Notes: generated from the letters alone by a model not told the origin. A stretch of 64,000 bases of DNA from Sitta carolinensis (GCA_032173965.1 CM063295.1:1612001-1676000), one strand, 5' to 3'; positions 56,001-60,692 are shown, numbered from the stretch's first letter. Numbers and translations are program-made.

Positions 56001-57857
56001 GAGCGTTCCCTGGCTAAAAATAGGCCCAGCTAATTAACAAACCTTGTTAAAAGGGACACCCAGCAGCAGCATGACCTCTGCTTTGGTTACAAATGGATGA
56101 TCAATATTGAACTGTCTCAAGAGCAGCAGCAAATCCTTCAGATTGCTTCAATGTGAGCAATGCTCAGCTGTGAGACTCCAAGAACCTCCTCTGCTCCCTG
56201 CCCTGGGCTTCTTTTATAACCATTTAATGCCATGTGTTGTTAGAGAGCTCAGCCCTCCCTAACCACTGTAATAAACACATACCAATCTCTTTCAAATTTA
56301 ATAAATAGAGACCCTAAAAGCTTTGCCTGGATCTGCCTTTCCCATTCAATTACTAGAACACAACACCAAAGTGATGAATTATTGAGGAGAAACACGAGCC
56401 TGGGCTTTCACAAACGCTCTACTCCAATGGCAATTTATTACAAATTAATAGTGTGCTGCAGTTCCTCCTGCTTCCTGGCAGCTGGGAATTGGTCAGGCTA
56501 CACCAGGAAACTCAGGCGCTGCCATAAAACACGCAGTCCTGAGCCCAAATAATCCTGGAGTGGTTTGGGTGGGAAGGGAGCTCAAAGCTCATCCCACCAT
56601 CCCAGGCTGCTCCCAGCCCCAGTGTCCAACCTGGCACTGCCAGGGATCCAGGGGCAGCCACAGCTGCTCTGGGCACCCTGGGGAGTAAATACATAAATAA
56701 AGTGGGGGTGGAACTAAGGAGAAGGACAACTGACAGAAGAACAGGAAAAAACCTTGCTTTGAGGGATTTTTACTCCTGGAAGAGCACAGTTTGTATGGGA
56801 AGGATGGTTCTCTCCCATGCAGCACACTCCACGCACATGGAGCAGGGCTGAAATCCCAGAGAAGCATCTCTGAGCAGAGCTGAGGATTGTGCAAGGATGA
56901 TAATTCACTCTTGCACATTCGGAACTCCAGCTGCTCAGCTGGATTGCCGGATTTCTCACACCGTGCCCATAACAACGTGCCTGGCCCAAAATGACCTCGG
57001 AGAGAAATCCCAGCCTGAAAGAACAACACCTTTTCTGCAGCACAGGGCTTCAAATGGCAGCTTCACATTTCACCAAGCTCCTGCTCTGGGAGAACATGCA
57101 AGAAGCCTTCAGGAGCCACAGGGGATTGGCACTGGCCTGTTTAAAGATTGTCCTGACTCCAGTCAGAGAGTTCAAAGTTCTGGTTTAATGTGCTGCTTGC
57201 TAAAAACCATCTGAGCATGCTGACCCTCCAAACAGCTGGGGTGAAGGCTACAAATGCATTGGTAAATTCATCAATAAATTAGTAAATGCATGGGGATTTC
57301 CATTCCAGTGGAAGGGGTCCCTTCCCATGGCAGGGGGTGGGATGAGGTGAGTGCCAAGGTCCCCTCCAACACAAACCATGCCATGATTCCATGCTCAGTG
57401 CCAGTTTGGAAGGTGTCACAGCCAGCAGCACACAGACACCTCCAGCAGCAGGGCAGCTAATCCATGAGAGCAACAACCCCCCAAAAACACAGGTGAGAGA
57501 CCCCAGACCAGCAGGGACTCCCCAGGGATGTTTCTTTGTAGGCTGGAACTTTCCTGATAAACAACAAAGCATGAGCCACCACCACCACTGCTGTACCACC
57601 TTTTCCAACCCTTAATAAATGCCCCCAACCTCTTCCCCTCCACCCAGCACAGAGCAGTAACTCTCAGCAAACCAAACCCAGGTGGTTTTCCCCAAGCAGC
57701 TTCTTTGGTGGTGTTAAATTTGGCCTGTTCCCATCCCCACTCACAGCACAGCAGGAAACTCACCTCCATTTTTGATGGCTCTGATCCCCCGATGGAAATC
57801 CTCGAAGCTGATAACTCCCAACCCACTGGGATCCAGGTATTTTGTCAGGTCCTTTAC
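3338..57857 (-). CDS. RAB11FIP3: RAB11FIP3, Rab11 family-interacting protein 3 (5'-incomplete, 14 coding exons)
   Basis: Class II Rab11 effector. In the known family it links Rab11 and Arf5/Arf6 on recycling endosomes to dynein and delivers membrane to the cleavage furrow and midbody. Exons, minus strand in order: 57764-57857, 41481-41572, 29087-29274, 24200-24373, 19836-19970, 15543-15578, 13033-13126, 11496-11599, 8978-9118, 8086-8167, 6319-6456, 4652-4807, 4161-4301, 3338-3451. They sum to 1,689 nt with matching phases throughout, giving 562 residues plus TAA. Order of parts: EF-hand (about 1-31), acidic linker (32-182), Cys-pair module (183-228), basic Ser patch (229-240), coiled coil (about 272-525), Rab11-binding helix (about 515-562). 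The pair Tyr543-Ile544 lies 19 and 18 residues before the C-terminus, as Tyr737/Ile738 do in 756-residue human FIP3, and this separates it from FIP4. All acceptors are AG. Thirteen introns are fully visible; twelve have GT donors and one has GC. Residue numbers here count from the first visible codon. The N-terminus lies beyond base 64000. Confidence 0.95.
3452..4160 (-). other. RAB11FIP3: Intron before the terminal exon
   Basis: GTACGT...CAG intron. No repeat or other feature recognised. Confidence 0.85.
4161..4301 (-). CDS. RAB11FIP3: RAB11FIP3 coiled-coil exon 6 leading to the Rab11-binding domain
   Basis: This 141-nt exon (47 codons, phase 0 on both sides) follows a TG-rich tract ending GAACAG. 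It encodes DNRNLKEQNDELNGQIINLS, then IQGAKNLFSASFSESLAAEI and SSVSRDE (donor GTACGT). SIQGAK(N/S)LFS..FSESLAAEISSVSRDE is FIP3-specific; FIP4 differs in this segment. It forms the start of the C-terminal helix that dimerises and binds Rab11. Confidence 0.96.
4302..4651 (-). other. RAB11FIP3: Short intron
   Basis: 350-base intron (GTAAGG...CAG) with a short TG run near its acceptor. Nothing else seen. Confidence 0.85.
4652..4807 (-). CDS. RAB11FIP3: RAB11FIP3 coiled-coil exon 5 with Ser-rich hinge
   Basis: This 156-nt exon (52 codons, phase 0 on both sides) follows AGCTCTGCAG and encodes LIEDLRKQLEHLQLFKLEAE, then QRRGRSSSMGLQEYNSRTRE and TELEQEIKQLKQ (donor GTAAGG). The basic Ser-rich break RRGRSSSMG interrupts the heptads and is conserved in FIP3 and, in altered form, FIP4. 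It is a plausible flexible hinge or phosphorylation site (inference). Confidence 0.96.
4921..5068 (+). mobile_element. CR1 LINE 3' tail
   Basis: The sequence runs from GGGGCTGCCCCTGGATC to AACCCAAACTATTCCATGATT, the standard avian CR1 3' end. It is 5'-truncated with no coding part. Confidence 0.8.
5189..5640 (-). mobile_element. Probable solo LTR (ERV), minus orientation
   Basis: The block starts TGTCAAGG on the plus strand, so on the minus strand it ends CCTTGACA. The minus strand carries AATAAAGCAACCTTGAG (poly(A) signal). The composition differs from the GC-rich surroundings. The 5' limit and any target duplication could not be fixed. Confidence 0.45.
6319..6456 (-). CDS. RAB11FIP3: RAB11FIP3 coiled-coil exon 4
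   Basis: This 138-nt exon (46 codons, phase 0 on both sides) follows GTGCTTGCAG and encodes EKQKLLDEIEDLSVQLTEEQ, then EKKRKMGDKLSQERHQFQKE and KESTQE (donor GTGAGT). It has continuous heptads and is highly charged. The M-G-D-(K/R)-L-S-(Q/H)-E-R-H-Q-F-Q pattern matches FIP3. Confidence 0.95.
6457..8085 (-). other. RAB11FIP3: Intron with a short GGGGACAGGGAT repeat
   Basis: GTGAGG...CAG intron. A 12-bp tandem repeat lies at about 7788-7830; otherwise no recognised element. Confidence 0.8.
7788..7830. repeat. 12-bp tandem repeat (GGATGGGGACAG)n
   Basis: Between three and four near-perfect units; the G-runs on the plus strand could form a G-quadruplex. Confidence 0.8.
8086..8167 (-). CDS. RAB11FIP3: RAB11FIP3 coiled-coil exon 3 with CVPC pair
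   Basis: This 82-nt exon follows CCCTTTGCAG and encodes LQQLDDENSELRSCVPCLRA followed by NIERLEE (donor GTGAGG). It carries a C-x-x-C pair (residues 367 and 370) inside the coiled coil. Human FIP3 has the same spacing (SCTPC) as I recall it, whereas FIP4 has no Cys there, so this pair supports assignment to FIP3. Exit phase is 0. Confidence 0.95.
8168..8977 (-). other. RAB11FIP3: Intron, no recognised element
   Basis: 810-base GTGGGG...CAG intron. I see no repeat family or RNA gene in it. Confidence 0.8.
8978..9118 (-). CDS. RAB11FIP3: RAB11FIP3 coiled-coil exon 2
   Basis: This 141-nt exon follows CTCTGCAG and encodes ANALEEQLKEQELRADQTLL, then EEIKKQRELLSKMEREKSIE and IENLQA, closing in a split Arg. 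The MEREKSIEIENLQ run is diagnostic of FIP3. The donor AG|GTGGGG is the weakest GT donor in the gene by consensus, but joining it to the next exon restores the Arg-Leu-Gln-Gln-Leu sequence. Confidence 0.95.
9733..10230 (-). mobile_element. CR1 LINE fragment
   Basis: On the plus strand it begins with the reversed 3' tail (ATCACAGAATCCCACAATGG, TTTGGG) and runs through GGCACTGCCAGGGATCC and CCCTGTGCCAGGGCC to CTGGAGCCCC. It is the same subfamily as the copies at 22356, 27387 and 35388. Confidence 0.85.
10600..11075. repeat. Complex (TA)n/(CA)n microsatellite
   Basis: About 475 bases of interspersed ATATAT, ACACAC and recurring AAATACAGATA(T/C)A blocks, ending in a pure (AC)n run of about 34 bases (11029-11062). 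The recurring block suggests the tract itself was tandemly amplified. Long open frames across it are artefacts. Confidence 0.9.
11088..11325 (-). mobile_element. CR1 LINE fragment, second subfamily
   Basis: The pattern CCCGAGTGGGAAGGGAGCC, then GGGCATCCCTGGAGAGCTGT and CTAAACCTCCCCTGGCACAG, is shared with copies at 20525-20766 and 59092-59350. Confidence 0.75.
11496..11599 (-). CDS. RAB11FIP3: RAB11FIP3 coiled-coil exon 1
   Basis: This 104-nt exon follows CTCCTGGCAG and encodes VVFLEKRVTELEKDTAANGE and then QHSRLRQENLQLVH, with a split Arg at the end (donor GTAAGA). It starts the long dimeric coiled coil typical of class II FIPs; Leu/Val at heptad a and d positions are visible (VVFLEKRVTELE). 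It leaves in phase 2. Confidence 0.95.
11600..13032 (-). other. RAB11FIP3: Intron, no recognised element
   Basis: GTGAGG...CAG intron of 1.43 kb. No CR1 tail or tandem repeat was recognised. Confidence 0.8.
13033..13126 (-). CDS. RAB11FIP3: RAB11FIP3 linker exon before the coiled coil
   Basis: This 94-nt exon follows TCTCCGGTTCAG and completes an Arg codon. It encodes QLHQTSSLAVGVMEESYREN and then LECTDEDITDK, with donor GTGAGG after AAG. The human counterpart is more divergent here, but the (E/D)EDI(A/T)DK ending just before the coiled coil is conserved in FIP3 and FIP4. The exon leaves in phase 0. Its acceptor sits about 200-300 bases downstream (on the transcript) of a GC-rich 21-bp tandem repeat at 13329-13430. 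Confidence 0.93.
13127..15542 (-). other. RAB11FIP3: Intron with GC-rich minisatellite and an AT-rich quiet stretch
   Basis: GTAAGC...CAG intron. It holds a 21-bp repeat at 13329-13430 and an AT-rich, repeat-free stretch at about 13850-14250 that could be a conserved non-coding element. Confidence 0.8.
13329..13430. repeat. 21-bp tandem repeat (CCCAGCCCTGCTCCCGGGACA)n
   Basis: Four near-perfect units at 13350, 13371, 13392 and 13413, with a partial unit before; related degenerate copies (CCCAGCCCTG..CCTGGGAATCC) begin near 13275. It lies about 200 bases upstream of the next exon on the transcript. Confidence 0.85.
15543..15578 (-). CDS. RAB11FIP3: RAB11FIP3 36-nt microexon (basic, Ser-rich)
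   Basis: This 12-codon microexon lies between acceptor TTTTGCAG and donor GTAAGC. With the split codons it reads SPNKRLSSKKVAR, matching the FIP3 sequence SPTKRLSSKKVAR. Both junctions are in phase 2, so like the preceding exon it is a symmetric cassette. The KRLSSKK core is a basic Ser pair that looks like a kinase site (inference). It is too short for ordinary gene finders and is easily missed, but the flanking exons only make full sense with it in place. Confidence 0.88.
15579..19835 (-). other. RAB11FIP3: Intron with the 32-bp minisatellite array
   Basis: GTAACG...CAG intron. Its centre is the array at about 16010-17400. The rest (17400-19835 and 15579-16009) shows no clear CR1 or LTR and no second exon. 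Confidence 0.85.
16010..17410. repeat. 32-bp minisatellite with higher-order structure
   Basis: The unit is GGATCCCACTGGATCACTGC followed by ATCCCACAGCCA (32 bp). A first block has 15 units (GGATCC at 16113 to 16561, spacing exactly 32) and a second has 11 (16705 to 17025). One further unit at 17169 precedes a different set of about 70-bp units (17190-17400). Each block is preceded by a shared spacer (CATGGAATCA(T/C)TGCATCC.. to ..CCACTGGGTCATTGCATC) at about 16012, 16602 and 17067. A variant unit with CAACACATCC recurs at set places. Confidence 0.95.
19836..19970 (-). CDS. RAB11FIP3: RAB11FIP3 Cys-pair cassette exon (CSQC module)
   Basis: This 135-nt exon is exactly 45 codons and enters and leaves in the same phase (2), so it can be skipped without a frameshift. 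The acceptor is TCTCTCTAG and the donor GTAACG. It encodes STNPLAAKLHSILADEAFEF followed by YCSQCHKQINRLEDLSARLN and DLEMN. The C-x-x-C pair (residues 204 and 207) followed by a heptad-like stretch resembles the segment ..DVYCSQCCKKIN.. of FIP4. From memory the human canonical FIP3 protein lacks this segment, as if the exon were skipped: joining the neighbouring exons gives FLSPSPNKRLSS, close to the human sequence. Real coding status is strongly supported by the intact phase, splice sites and paralogue likeness; whether it is constitutive cannot be seen. Confidence 0.88.
20525..20766 (+). mobile_element. CR1 LINE 3' tail, second subfamily
   Basis: Runs from GGGGGGTTTAGGCTGGATTT through CAGAGGGTGCTGGGCACTGC to GGGATTCTGTGATCC. 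The same subfamily as 11088-11325, opposite orientation. Confidence 0.75.
22356..22620 (-). mobile_element. CR1 LINE fragment
   Basis: Reversed tail GGCATGGAATGATTTGGGTG followed by the body CACTGCCAGGGATCCAGGGG, truncated after the CCCTGCCCTCTGCC segment. Confidence 0.85.
24200..24373 (-). CDS. RAB11FIP3: RAB11FIP3 exon with conserved EEHFEDYGEG motif
   Basis: This 174-nt exon follows TGTTCCCACAG. It encodes SHPHELALGSELSHSIVTVI, then SGEEHFEDYGEGSEAELFPD and PLCNGESSFGSSSFLSP, ending in two bases of a Ser codon (AG). The (E)EHFEDYGEG block is conserved between FIP3 and FIP4; the VTVI(S/G)GEEHF context is FIP3-like. No catalytic motif is expected: this is a linker between the EF-hands and the coiled coil. 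The donor is GTAATG. About 360 bases upstream on the transcript lies an LTR-like repeat. Confidence 0.94.
24735..25470 (+). mobile_element. Avian ERV LTR-like repeat (ERVK type suspected)
   Basis: The 3' half (CTTTTCATTATCCTTCTCTG, TCTGTTTTGCCTGTGATGG, CATTTGTTATATTCTC and TTCCTGGTGTCCAGCCAGGG) resembles the end of a widespread avian LTR, known to me with a lysine-tRNA primer site directly downstream. No such site follows here, so it is a solo or decayed copy. The 5' limit is uncertain. Long open frames on its minus strand are not genes. Confidence 0.45.
26093..26308 (-). mobile_element. CR1 LINE fragment
   Basis: Reversed tail CAGAGTCCTGGAATGGTTTG, then the ACTGCCAGGGATCCAGGGGC body, truncated near CCCACCAAGCC. 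Confidence 0.85.
27387..27795 (-). mobile_element. CR1 LINE fragment
   Basis: Starts GGGAATCCCACAATGGTTTG on the plus strand and extends through the AAAGCCAGGATAGGGTGTCC variant to CCCAGCCTGGCTCCAGAGC. One of the longer copies in the window. Confidence 0.87.
28325..28480 (+). mobile_element. CR1 LINE 3' tail
   Basis: Ends CATCCCAAACCATTCTGTGA TTCTG; 5'-truncated. Confidence 0.8.
29087..29274 (-). CDS. RAB11FIP3: RAB11FIP3 acidic Ser/Thr-rich exon
   Basis: This 188-nt exon begins after TTTTTCACCCAG and encodes ANEVTDSAYMGSESTYSECE, then TFTDEDTSTLVQHEMHDE and VETDSAIDSTVHSEFTDPIE, ending HG with a split Gly codon. The MGSESTYSECETFTDEDTSTLV run is nearly invariant in vertebrate FIP3 as I remember it; the later part is more divergent. 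The composition is strongly acidic with many Ser/Thr and is presumably disordered, with possible phosphorylation sites by inference. The donor is GTGAGG. The exon enters in phase 0 and leaves in phase 2. Confidence 0.95.
30388..30520 (-). mobile_element. CR1 LINE 3' tail
   Basis: Plus strand reads ATTATGGAGTGGTTTGAGTG and then GGCCCATCCAGCCTGGCC; short and diverged. Confidence 0.75.
31395..31460 (+). mobile_element. Short CR1 LINE tail
   Basis: Only the terminal GGTCCCTTCCAACCCAAACC ATTCCATGATTT remains. Confidence 0.7.
33512..33785 (-). mobile_element. CR1 LINE fragment
   Basis: Reversed tail ATCATGGAATGGTTTGGGTT, then GCTGCCAGGGATCCAGGGGC and the end of the CCCAATATCCCATCT segment. Confidence 0.85.
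35388..35800 (+). mobile_element. CR1 LINE fragment
   Basis: Begins GGAGAGCTGCTCTGGAGCCA and ends CCAACCCAAAGCATTCCAGG ATTCTGTG. About 410 bases, near the longest form in the window; the 5' part is shared with 60366-60692. Confidence 0.88.
36340..36770 (+). mobile_element. Solo ERV LTR, copy A
   Basis: About 430 bases clearly homologous to 43530-43918. Shared landmarks are TTTAGTG(T/G)GTAGTT, GGAGGATGGA(A/G)(T/C)TTCATAACCTGAAG, GACCAAAACTTAT(A/G)AAAG (TATA-like) and AATAAATCCCTACTTTATCC (poly(A) signal). An internal TATAATTGGACAACTGG block is partly duplicated here. Target duplications not recognised. Confidence 0.7.
37970..38018 (+). mobile_element. Short CR1 LINE tail
   Basis: Terminal GGAGGTCTTTTCCAGCCTTA ATGACTCCATGATCC only. 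Confidence 0.6.
40228..40397 (+). mobile_element. CR1 LINE 3' tail
   Basis: Runs from GGGAAGCTGTGGCTGCCCCT to CAACCCAAATAATTCCATGA. Confidence 0.82.
40580..40690 (-). mobile_element. CR1 LINE tail, second subfamily
   Basis: Reversed tail CAGAATCATAAATATCCTGA followed by GGGATCCACAAGGATCAGAG; short. Confidence 0.6.
41481..41572 (-). CDS. RAB11FIP3: RAB11FIP3 acidic linker exon (DEFDDFVTFE), GC donor
   Basis: This 92-nt exon follows acceptor CCCTGCAG and completes the split Asp codon. It encodes PDSQLYDMGYTPEEE and then APACPDEFDDFVTFE. The acidic DEFDDFVT(Y/F)EANEV run is a hallmark of FIP3. The 3' boundary is TTTGAG followed by GCAAGT, a non-canonical GC donor of the strong AG|GCAAGT form. 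The only nearby GT (in GCAA|GTATGA) would cause an immediate stop after joining to the next exon. The exon sits directly downstream (minus strand) of a CpG island at about 41640-42570, so it may also be the first internal exon of a shorter isoform. Confidence 0.93.
41640..42570. promoter_or_regulatory. Internal CpG island, candidate alternative promoter
   Basis: Dense CG dinucleotides and very high GC over about 0.9 kb, unlike the neighbouring intron. It lies 70 bases upstream of the exon at 41572 on the minus strand. Human RAB11FIP3 is known to have shorter isoforms lacking the EF-hands, so this could start such a transcript. No in-frame ATG was seen in the stretch read directly upstream of that exon, so a spliced first exon would be needed. 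Confidence 0.6.
42225..42485. repeat. GC-rich tandem repeat (GAGGGGGAGCCGGGCCC)n
   Basis: About fourteen units of 17-20 bp with runs of four or five G on the plus strand, strongly G-quadruplex-prone, inside the CpG island. The open frames it creates on both strands are low-complexity Gly/Pro/Arg. Confidence 0.88.
42755..43128 (+). mobile_element. CR1 LINE fragment with duplicated 5' flank
   Basis: From GGAGCTCACCTGGAGAGGAG to CAACCCAAAGCATTCTGAG. The 40-50 bases before it (from about 42710) recur before the copy at 45195. Confidence 0.87.
43530..43918 (+). mobile_element. Solo ERV LTR, copy B
   Basis: Homologous to 36340-36770 with the landmarks given there; lacks the duplicated TATAATTGGA block, so it is about 40 bases shorter. 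Carries AATAAATCCCTACTTTATCC. Confidence 0.7.
44040..44100 (+). mobile_element. Short CR1 LINE tail
   Basis: Terminal GACCTTGGAGGTCTTTTCCA ACCGTAATGATTCTATAATC. Confidence 0.7.
45195..45465 (+). mobile_element. CR1 LINE fragment, 3'-truncated
   Basis: Starts at the same 5' point as 42755 but contains the AGGACACCCTATCCTGGCTT variant also found at 27387-27795, and stops after GGCCAGGCTGGACATTGGGG without the CR1 tail. Confidence 0.82.
45955..46190 (-). mobile_element. CR1 LINE fragment, third subfamily
   Basis: Reversed tail AACCATGGAATCATTCACTG and then CCAAGTGCCACATCCACAAG and CTAAACCTCCCCTGGCACAA, like the older chicken-type CR1 consensus. Confidence 0.8.
46195..46275. repeat. 20-bp tandem repeat (GTGGTGGCCACCATTTAAAA)n
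   Basis: Three to four units, one interrupted by GTGTGGATGTG. It lies exactly between two oppositely oriented CR1 pieces. Confidence 0.88.
46276..46345 (+). mobile_element. CR1 LINE tail
   Basis: GGTTGGACCTGATGACCTTA then CCCAACCTAAATAATTCCAT; opposite in orientation to 45955-46190. Confidence 0.72.
47858..48010 (-). mobile_element. CR1 LINE tail, third subfamily
   Basis: Reversed tail ATCATAGAATCCTTAAGGCT, then CATCGAGTCCAACCATTAAC. Confidence 0.75.
49520..49620 (-). mobile_element. CR1 LINE tail, diverged
   Basis: GGTTGGAGAAGACCTCCAAG ATCATCGGCTCC matches the reversed CR1 tail. Confidence 0.6.
52130..52510 (-). mobile_element. CR1 LINE fragment, third subfamily
   Basis: Reversed tail AATCCCAGGATCATCGAGTC, then CCCTTTCCATGGGGAAATTC and CTGAACCTCCCCTGGCACAG. 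About 380 bases. Confidence 0.85.
55629..55920 (+). mobile_element. Solo ERV LTR, 292 bp, with imperfect 6-bp target duplication
   Basis: Begins TGTTGTATTGCACTAAATAG and ends TCCTGCATTAACACA, so it has TG...CA ends. AATAAATCCTGCATT supplies a poly(A) signal. It is flanked by GCCATC (55623-55628) and GCCACC (55921-55926); a 6-bp duplication is the ERVK-type length. Confidence 0.7.
56553..56685 (-). mobile_element. CR1 LINE tail with an internal gap
   Basis: ATCCTGGAGTGGTTTGGGTG then CACTGCCAGGGATCCAGGGG; parts of the usual CCTTGGG segment are missing. Confidence 0.8.
57298..57392 (+). mobile_element. Short CR1 LINE tail
   Basis: GGCAGGGGGTGGGATGAGGT to CACAAACCATGCCATGATTC. Confidence 0.75.
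57764..57857 (-). CDS. RAB11FIP3: RAB11FIP3 exon with second EF-hand
   Basis: This 94-nt exon encodes VKDLTKYLDPSG followed by LGVISFEDF and ends in the first base of an Asp codon. It follows a T-rich tract ending TTGCAG and is closed by donor GTGAGT. The 12-residue loop runs from Asp9 to Asp20: Asp at position 1, Ser at 3, Gly at 6, Ile at 8 and Asp, not Glu, at 12. Class II FIPs carry EF-hands near the N-terminus, and KYLDPSGLG is typical of the FIP3/FIP4 pair. The Asp at position 12 and the lack of acidic residues at 3 and 5 suggest weak calcium binding; that is inference. The first EF-hand must lie in an upstream exon outside the window. The entry phase is 0 and the exit phase is 1, which fits the next exon exactly. 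Confidence 0.92.
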
Positions 57858-58029
57858 CTGCAACCAAAAAAAAAAGCAGTGTTACCTATGGAATCCTTGC
57901 AGGAAACAGCATCTTCCAGCACAGGAACACCTCGTAACCAACTTTTTCCTCTTTATCAGAAAAACCTGAGCAAATAACAGCGAATTTCTTGAGCTGACCC
58001 CAAGCTGTGGCCGTTCTCCTTGAAGGGAA

Positions 58030-58310
58030 CAGAAGTAATCAGCACAAAGGGGTTAATTAGGACTCAGTTGGTGTTGAAACTACTGCTTAGCCTTGAAGCA
58101 GCATTTCAGGCAGTGCCTCCTGTAACATGGGCCTGCTTTGCCAGGGATTTGTTTATTTTTATGGGTTTTAAAGAGGTCCTGTCTTAATTGGGAAACTCTG
58201 TAATAGGCTGCCTGGTAGGAGGGCCCAATTAAGGGGATTCTGTGATAATGAACTGCTCCATGTTACAAATTTAGGCCGTGTAATTGAAACATTCTCACAA
58301 TTAGACAATG
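58030..58310. promoter_or_regulatory. Candidate conserved non-coding element with TAATT motifs
   Basis: AT-rich, repeat-free stretch about 170 bases upstream of the EF-hand exon on the minus strand. It has at least five homeodomain-like cores in 260 bases (GGTTAATTAGG, CTTAATTGGG, CCAATTAAGG, TGTAATTGAA, ACAATTAGAC). Function is inference only. Confidence 0.3.
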
Positions 58311-59091
58311 CCTGAGGGGGAGGGAATCACGTCATCTGGCCAGGGGTGGGATGGGGGTGCTGGAGCAGCACCCACATGGAGCAAGGGGTACTCTGAGACC
58401 TGCTGAGGATGGGCCGGGGTCTTCAAAGAGAAAGGACAGAGGGCAAAACCACAGGGCCTAAAGTGTCTCAGAAAGGTGCATTTGGTTCCTTCCTTCCTTC
58501 CAGTCTGCCACGAGCAGCAAATCCTTCCCACCAGGTGCTTCTCAAGCTCGGACAACCAGGCTTTTATCCCTCCTTTTAAGAGCTTTTGAAGCACCTTTGT
58601 CTATTTTTACACCACGTCCTTCATCTGAGCAGCAATCCCAGGAGGAAGCTGGTGAGGTGAGAGGAATTGCAGGGTGAGCTCCATACTCCAAAGCTGCCTG
58701 CAGTGCTGCTACACACCCCCTCCTCCCTTTCCTGAAGCTCTGGGGGGAGTCTCCAGGGCTGGATCTGTGCAGCTCCTCCTTCTGACTCGCTGGGGTTTCA
58801 GTTTGCTCTTGGGGAGGGAGCTGGTGAATCACCAAACCTCTCCTTTCACGGAGGGAAACCTCACAGGAGACTCAGCCCAAGGAGCTCAGAGCTGCCCTGC
58901 TCACCCTGCAGCAGCACTGGGGGGTGCTTGGAGTTCTTCTCGGGTTTCTGAAAGCCAGGGCTGTGTTTCTATAGGAAAATCACCCCTACAGCACACTTAG
59001 AGCTGTTCATCCACGTGTCCATGTGCCCACATTCCCAAGGGAGCAGCAAAAATTCCACCAGCATGGAGGAACCCACAGGGCTGTGGCTGAA

Positions 59092-59350
59092 AAACCATGG
59101 AATCAGAGAATATCCTGAGTGGGAAGGGACCCACAAGGGTCACCCAGTCCAAGCCCTGGCACCCCAACAATCCCACGCTGGGCATCCCTGGAGTGGTGTC
59201 CCAAACGCTCCAGGAGCTCTGGCAGCCTCGGGCTGTGCCCATTCCTGGGGAGCCTGGGTAGTGCCCAGCACCCTCTGGGGAAAGAGCCTTTTCCTAAAAT
59301 CCAGCCTAAACCTCCCCTGGCACAGCTCCAGCCATTCCCTCGGGTCCTGT
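59092..59350 (-). mobile_element. CR1 LINE fragment, second subfamily
   Basis: Reversed tail ACCATGGAATCAGAGAATAT then GGGCATCCCTGGAGTGGTGT and CTAAACCTCCCCTGGCACAG; close to 11088-11325. Confidence 0.82.
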
Positions 59351-59424
59351 CATGAATTCCAGACTGTGCCTCTGGAGGAAACCTAAACCCCCCAGGGCAC
59401 AGCCCTGCCCCCTGCCAGCTGATT

Positions 59425-59625
59425 CCAGCTCAAGCTGGACATCAGGAGGAATTTCTTCCCAGAAAAGGTGATCAGGCAGGGCTGGGGCTGCCAAGGGAGG
59501 TTTGGAGTCCCCACCCCTGGAGGTGCTCAAGGAAGGGCTGGATGTGGCACTCAGTGCTCTGGGCTGGGAACAAGGCTGGACTCCACGGTCTCAGAGCTCT
59601 TCTCCAAGCTAACCTGAGATTCTGT
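59425..59625 (+). mobile_element. CR1 LINE 3' tail, third subfamily
   Basis: AGCTCAAGCTGGACATCAGG AGGAATTTCTTCCC to CCAAGCTAACCTGAGATTCT. Confidence 0.78.
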
Positions 59626-60365
59626 GAATGGCAGAAGACAACACAAGCACCTTCTCCAGTTTACTAGAGCACTTTTGTTGGCAGACAGACCTCCTAAACT
59701 CCCGTGGCACTCATCATCTTGGGTGAGTCAGGTTTCTTGTATGTTAAGCAAAGGTATTTTAGACTAATAAAAACAACTCGTAGGAATGTGTCAGTTCCAG
59801 TTAATGCATCTGGCAGCTGCCTGGAGTTCAAAAGCTGTCGCTTAATTTGTTATCTGTGTACAGAGATAGCAGAAAGGCAAGTGACATTTAATCAGCCTTG
59901 ATAAGCCTATAAGGGATTAGCATGACACACTCTAAATTAGAGTTTCTGTGGTTTTCAGAAACTCAAACCTCAACCCCCCACCCCACCCCAGAGCTCGGGC
60001 AGGACACCCAGGGCAGCCAGGCAAGTATCTGATTTATGCAAGAGCCACTTGTGTATTTAAATTGGGCTCTGGGCAGGGGAAATGGTTCTGTAAACCTCCC
60101 AACCCAGACACTATGGATGCAAACAACAAAAGCCACACGGAGAAGTTTGAACCCGTGGCAGTGTCTGTGCTGACCCAAACCTGCCTGTATTTGCTGTCCA
60201 AGCTTAAAACCCCCATCACCAGCTGAGACACCACCAGCAGGCTGAGTGTGAGTGCCTGCTGACACTCAGAAGAACCCACAGTACAGAAAACAAGAATATT
60301 TGCTGTGCCTGCCTGGTCCCCACAAGCCCCTGGACTCCTCTCTCCAAGCAATGGAGCAGGAGCCC

Positions 60366-60692
60366 CTCTGCTCTGGAGCCAGGCTGGGAGAGCTGGGGGT
60401 GCTCACCTGGAGAGGAGAGGGATCCAGGGAGAGCTCAGAGCCCCTGCCAGGGCCTGAAGGGGCTCCAGGAGAGCTGGAGAGGGACTGGGGACAAGGGATG
60501 GAGGGACAGCACACAGGGAATGGCTCCCACTGCCAGAGGGCAGGGATAGATGGGATATTGGGAAGGGATTGTTCCCTGGCAGGGTGGGCAGGCCCTGGCA
60601 CAGGGTGCCCAGAGCAGCTGTGGCTGCCCCTGGATCCCTGGCAGTGCCCAAGGCCAGGATGGACACTGGGGCTGGGAGCAGCCTGGGATCAT
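60366..60692 (+). mobile_element. CR1 LINE fragment, 3'-truncated
   Basis: Begins CTCTGCTCTGGAGCCAGGCT and ends GGGAGCAGCCTGGGATCATT, losing the terminal 90 or so bases of the family. Confidence 0.85.

Larger units (their letters stand above)
41573..57763 (-). other. RAB11FIP3: 16.2-kb intron with CpG island, solo LTRs and many CR1 copies
   Basis: GTGAGT...CAG intron between the EF-hand and acidic-linker exons. It contains a CpG island next to its acceptor end, LTRs at 43530 and 55629, CR1 copies from 42755 to 57392, a 20-bp repeat at 46195-46275 and one possible cryptic exon near 47826. Confidence 0.85.

Noticed and set aside
3338..57857. Assignment of the gene to RAB11FIP4
   Set aside because: The C-terminus NPSILEVK, the SIQGAK..FSESLAAEISS segment, DEFDDFVT and MEREKSIEIENLQ fit FIP3; FIP4 ends ILEIKH and differs in these segments. 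The YI position also matches FIP3 numbering.
9733..60692. Recurrent 80-190 codon frames with Pro/Gly-rich products such as ..QLLWAPCARACPP..
   Set aside because: All are the same CR1 3' region translated in different orientations; none is a host gene.
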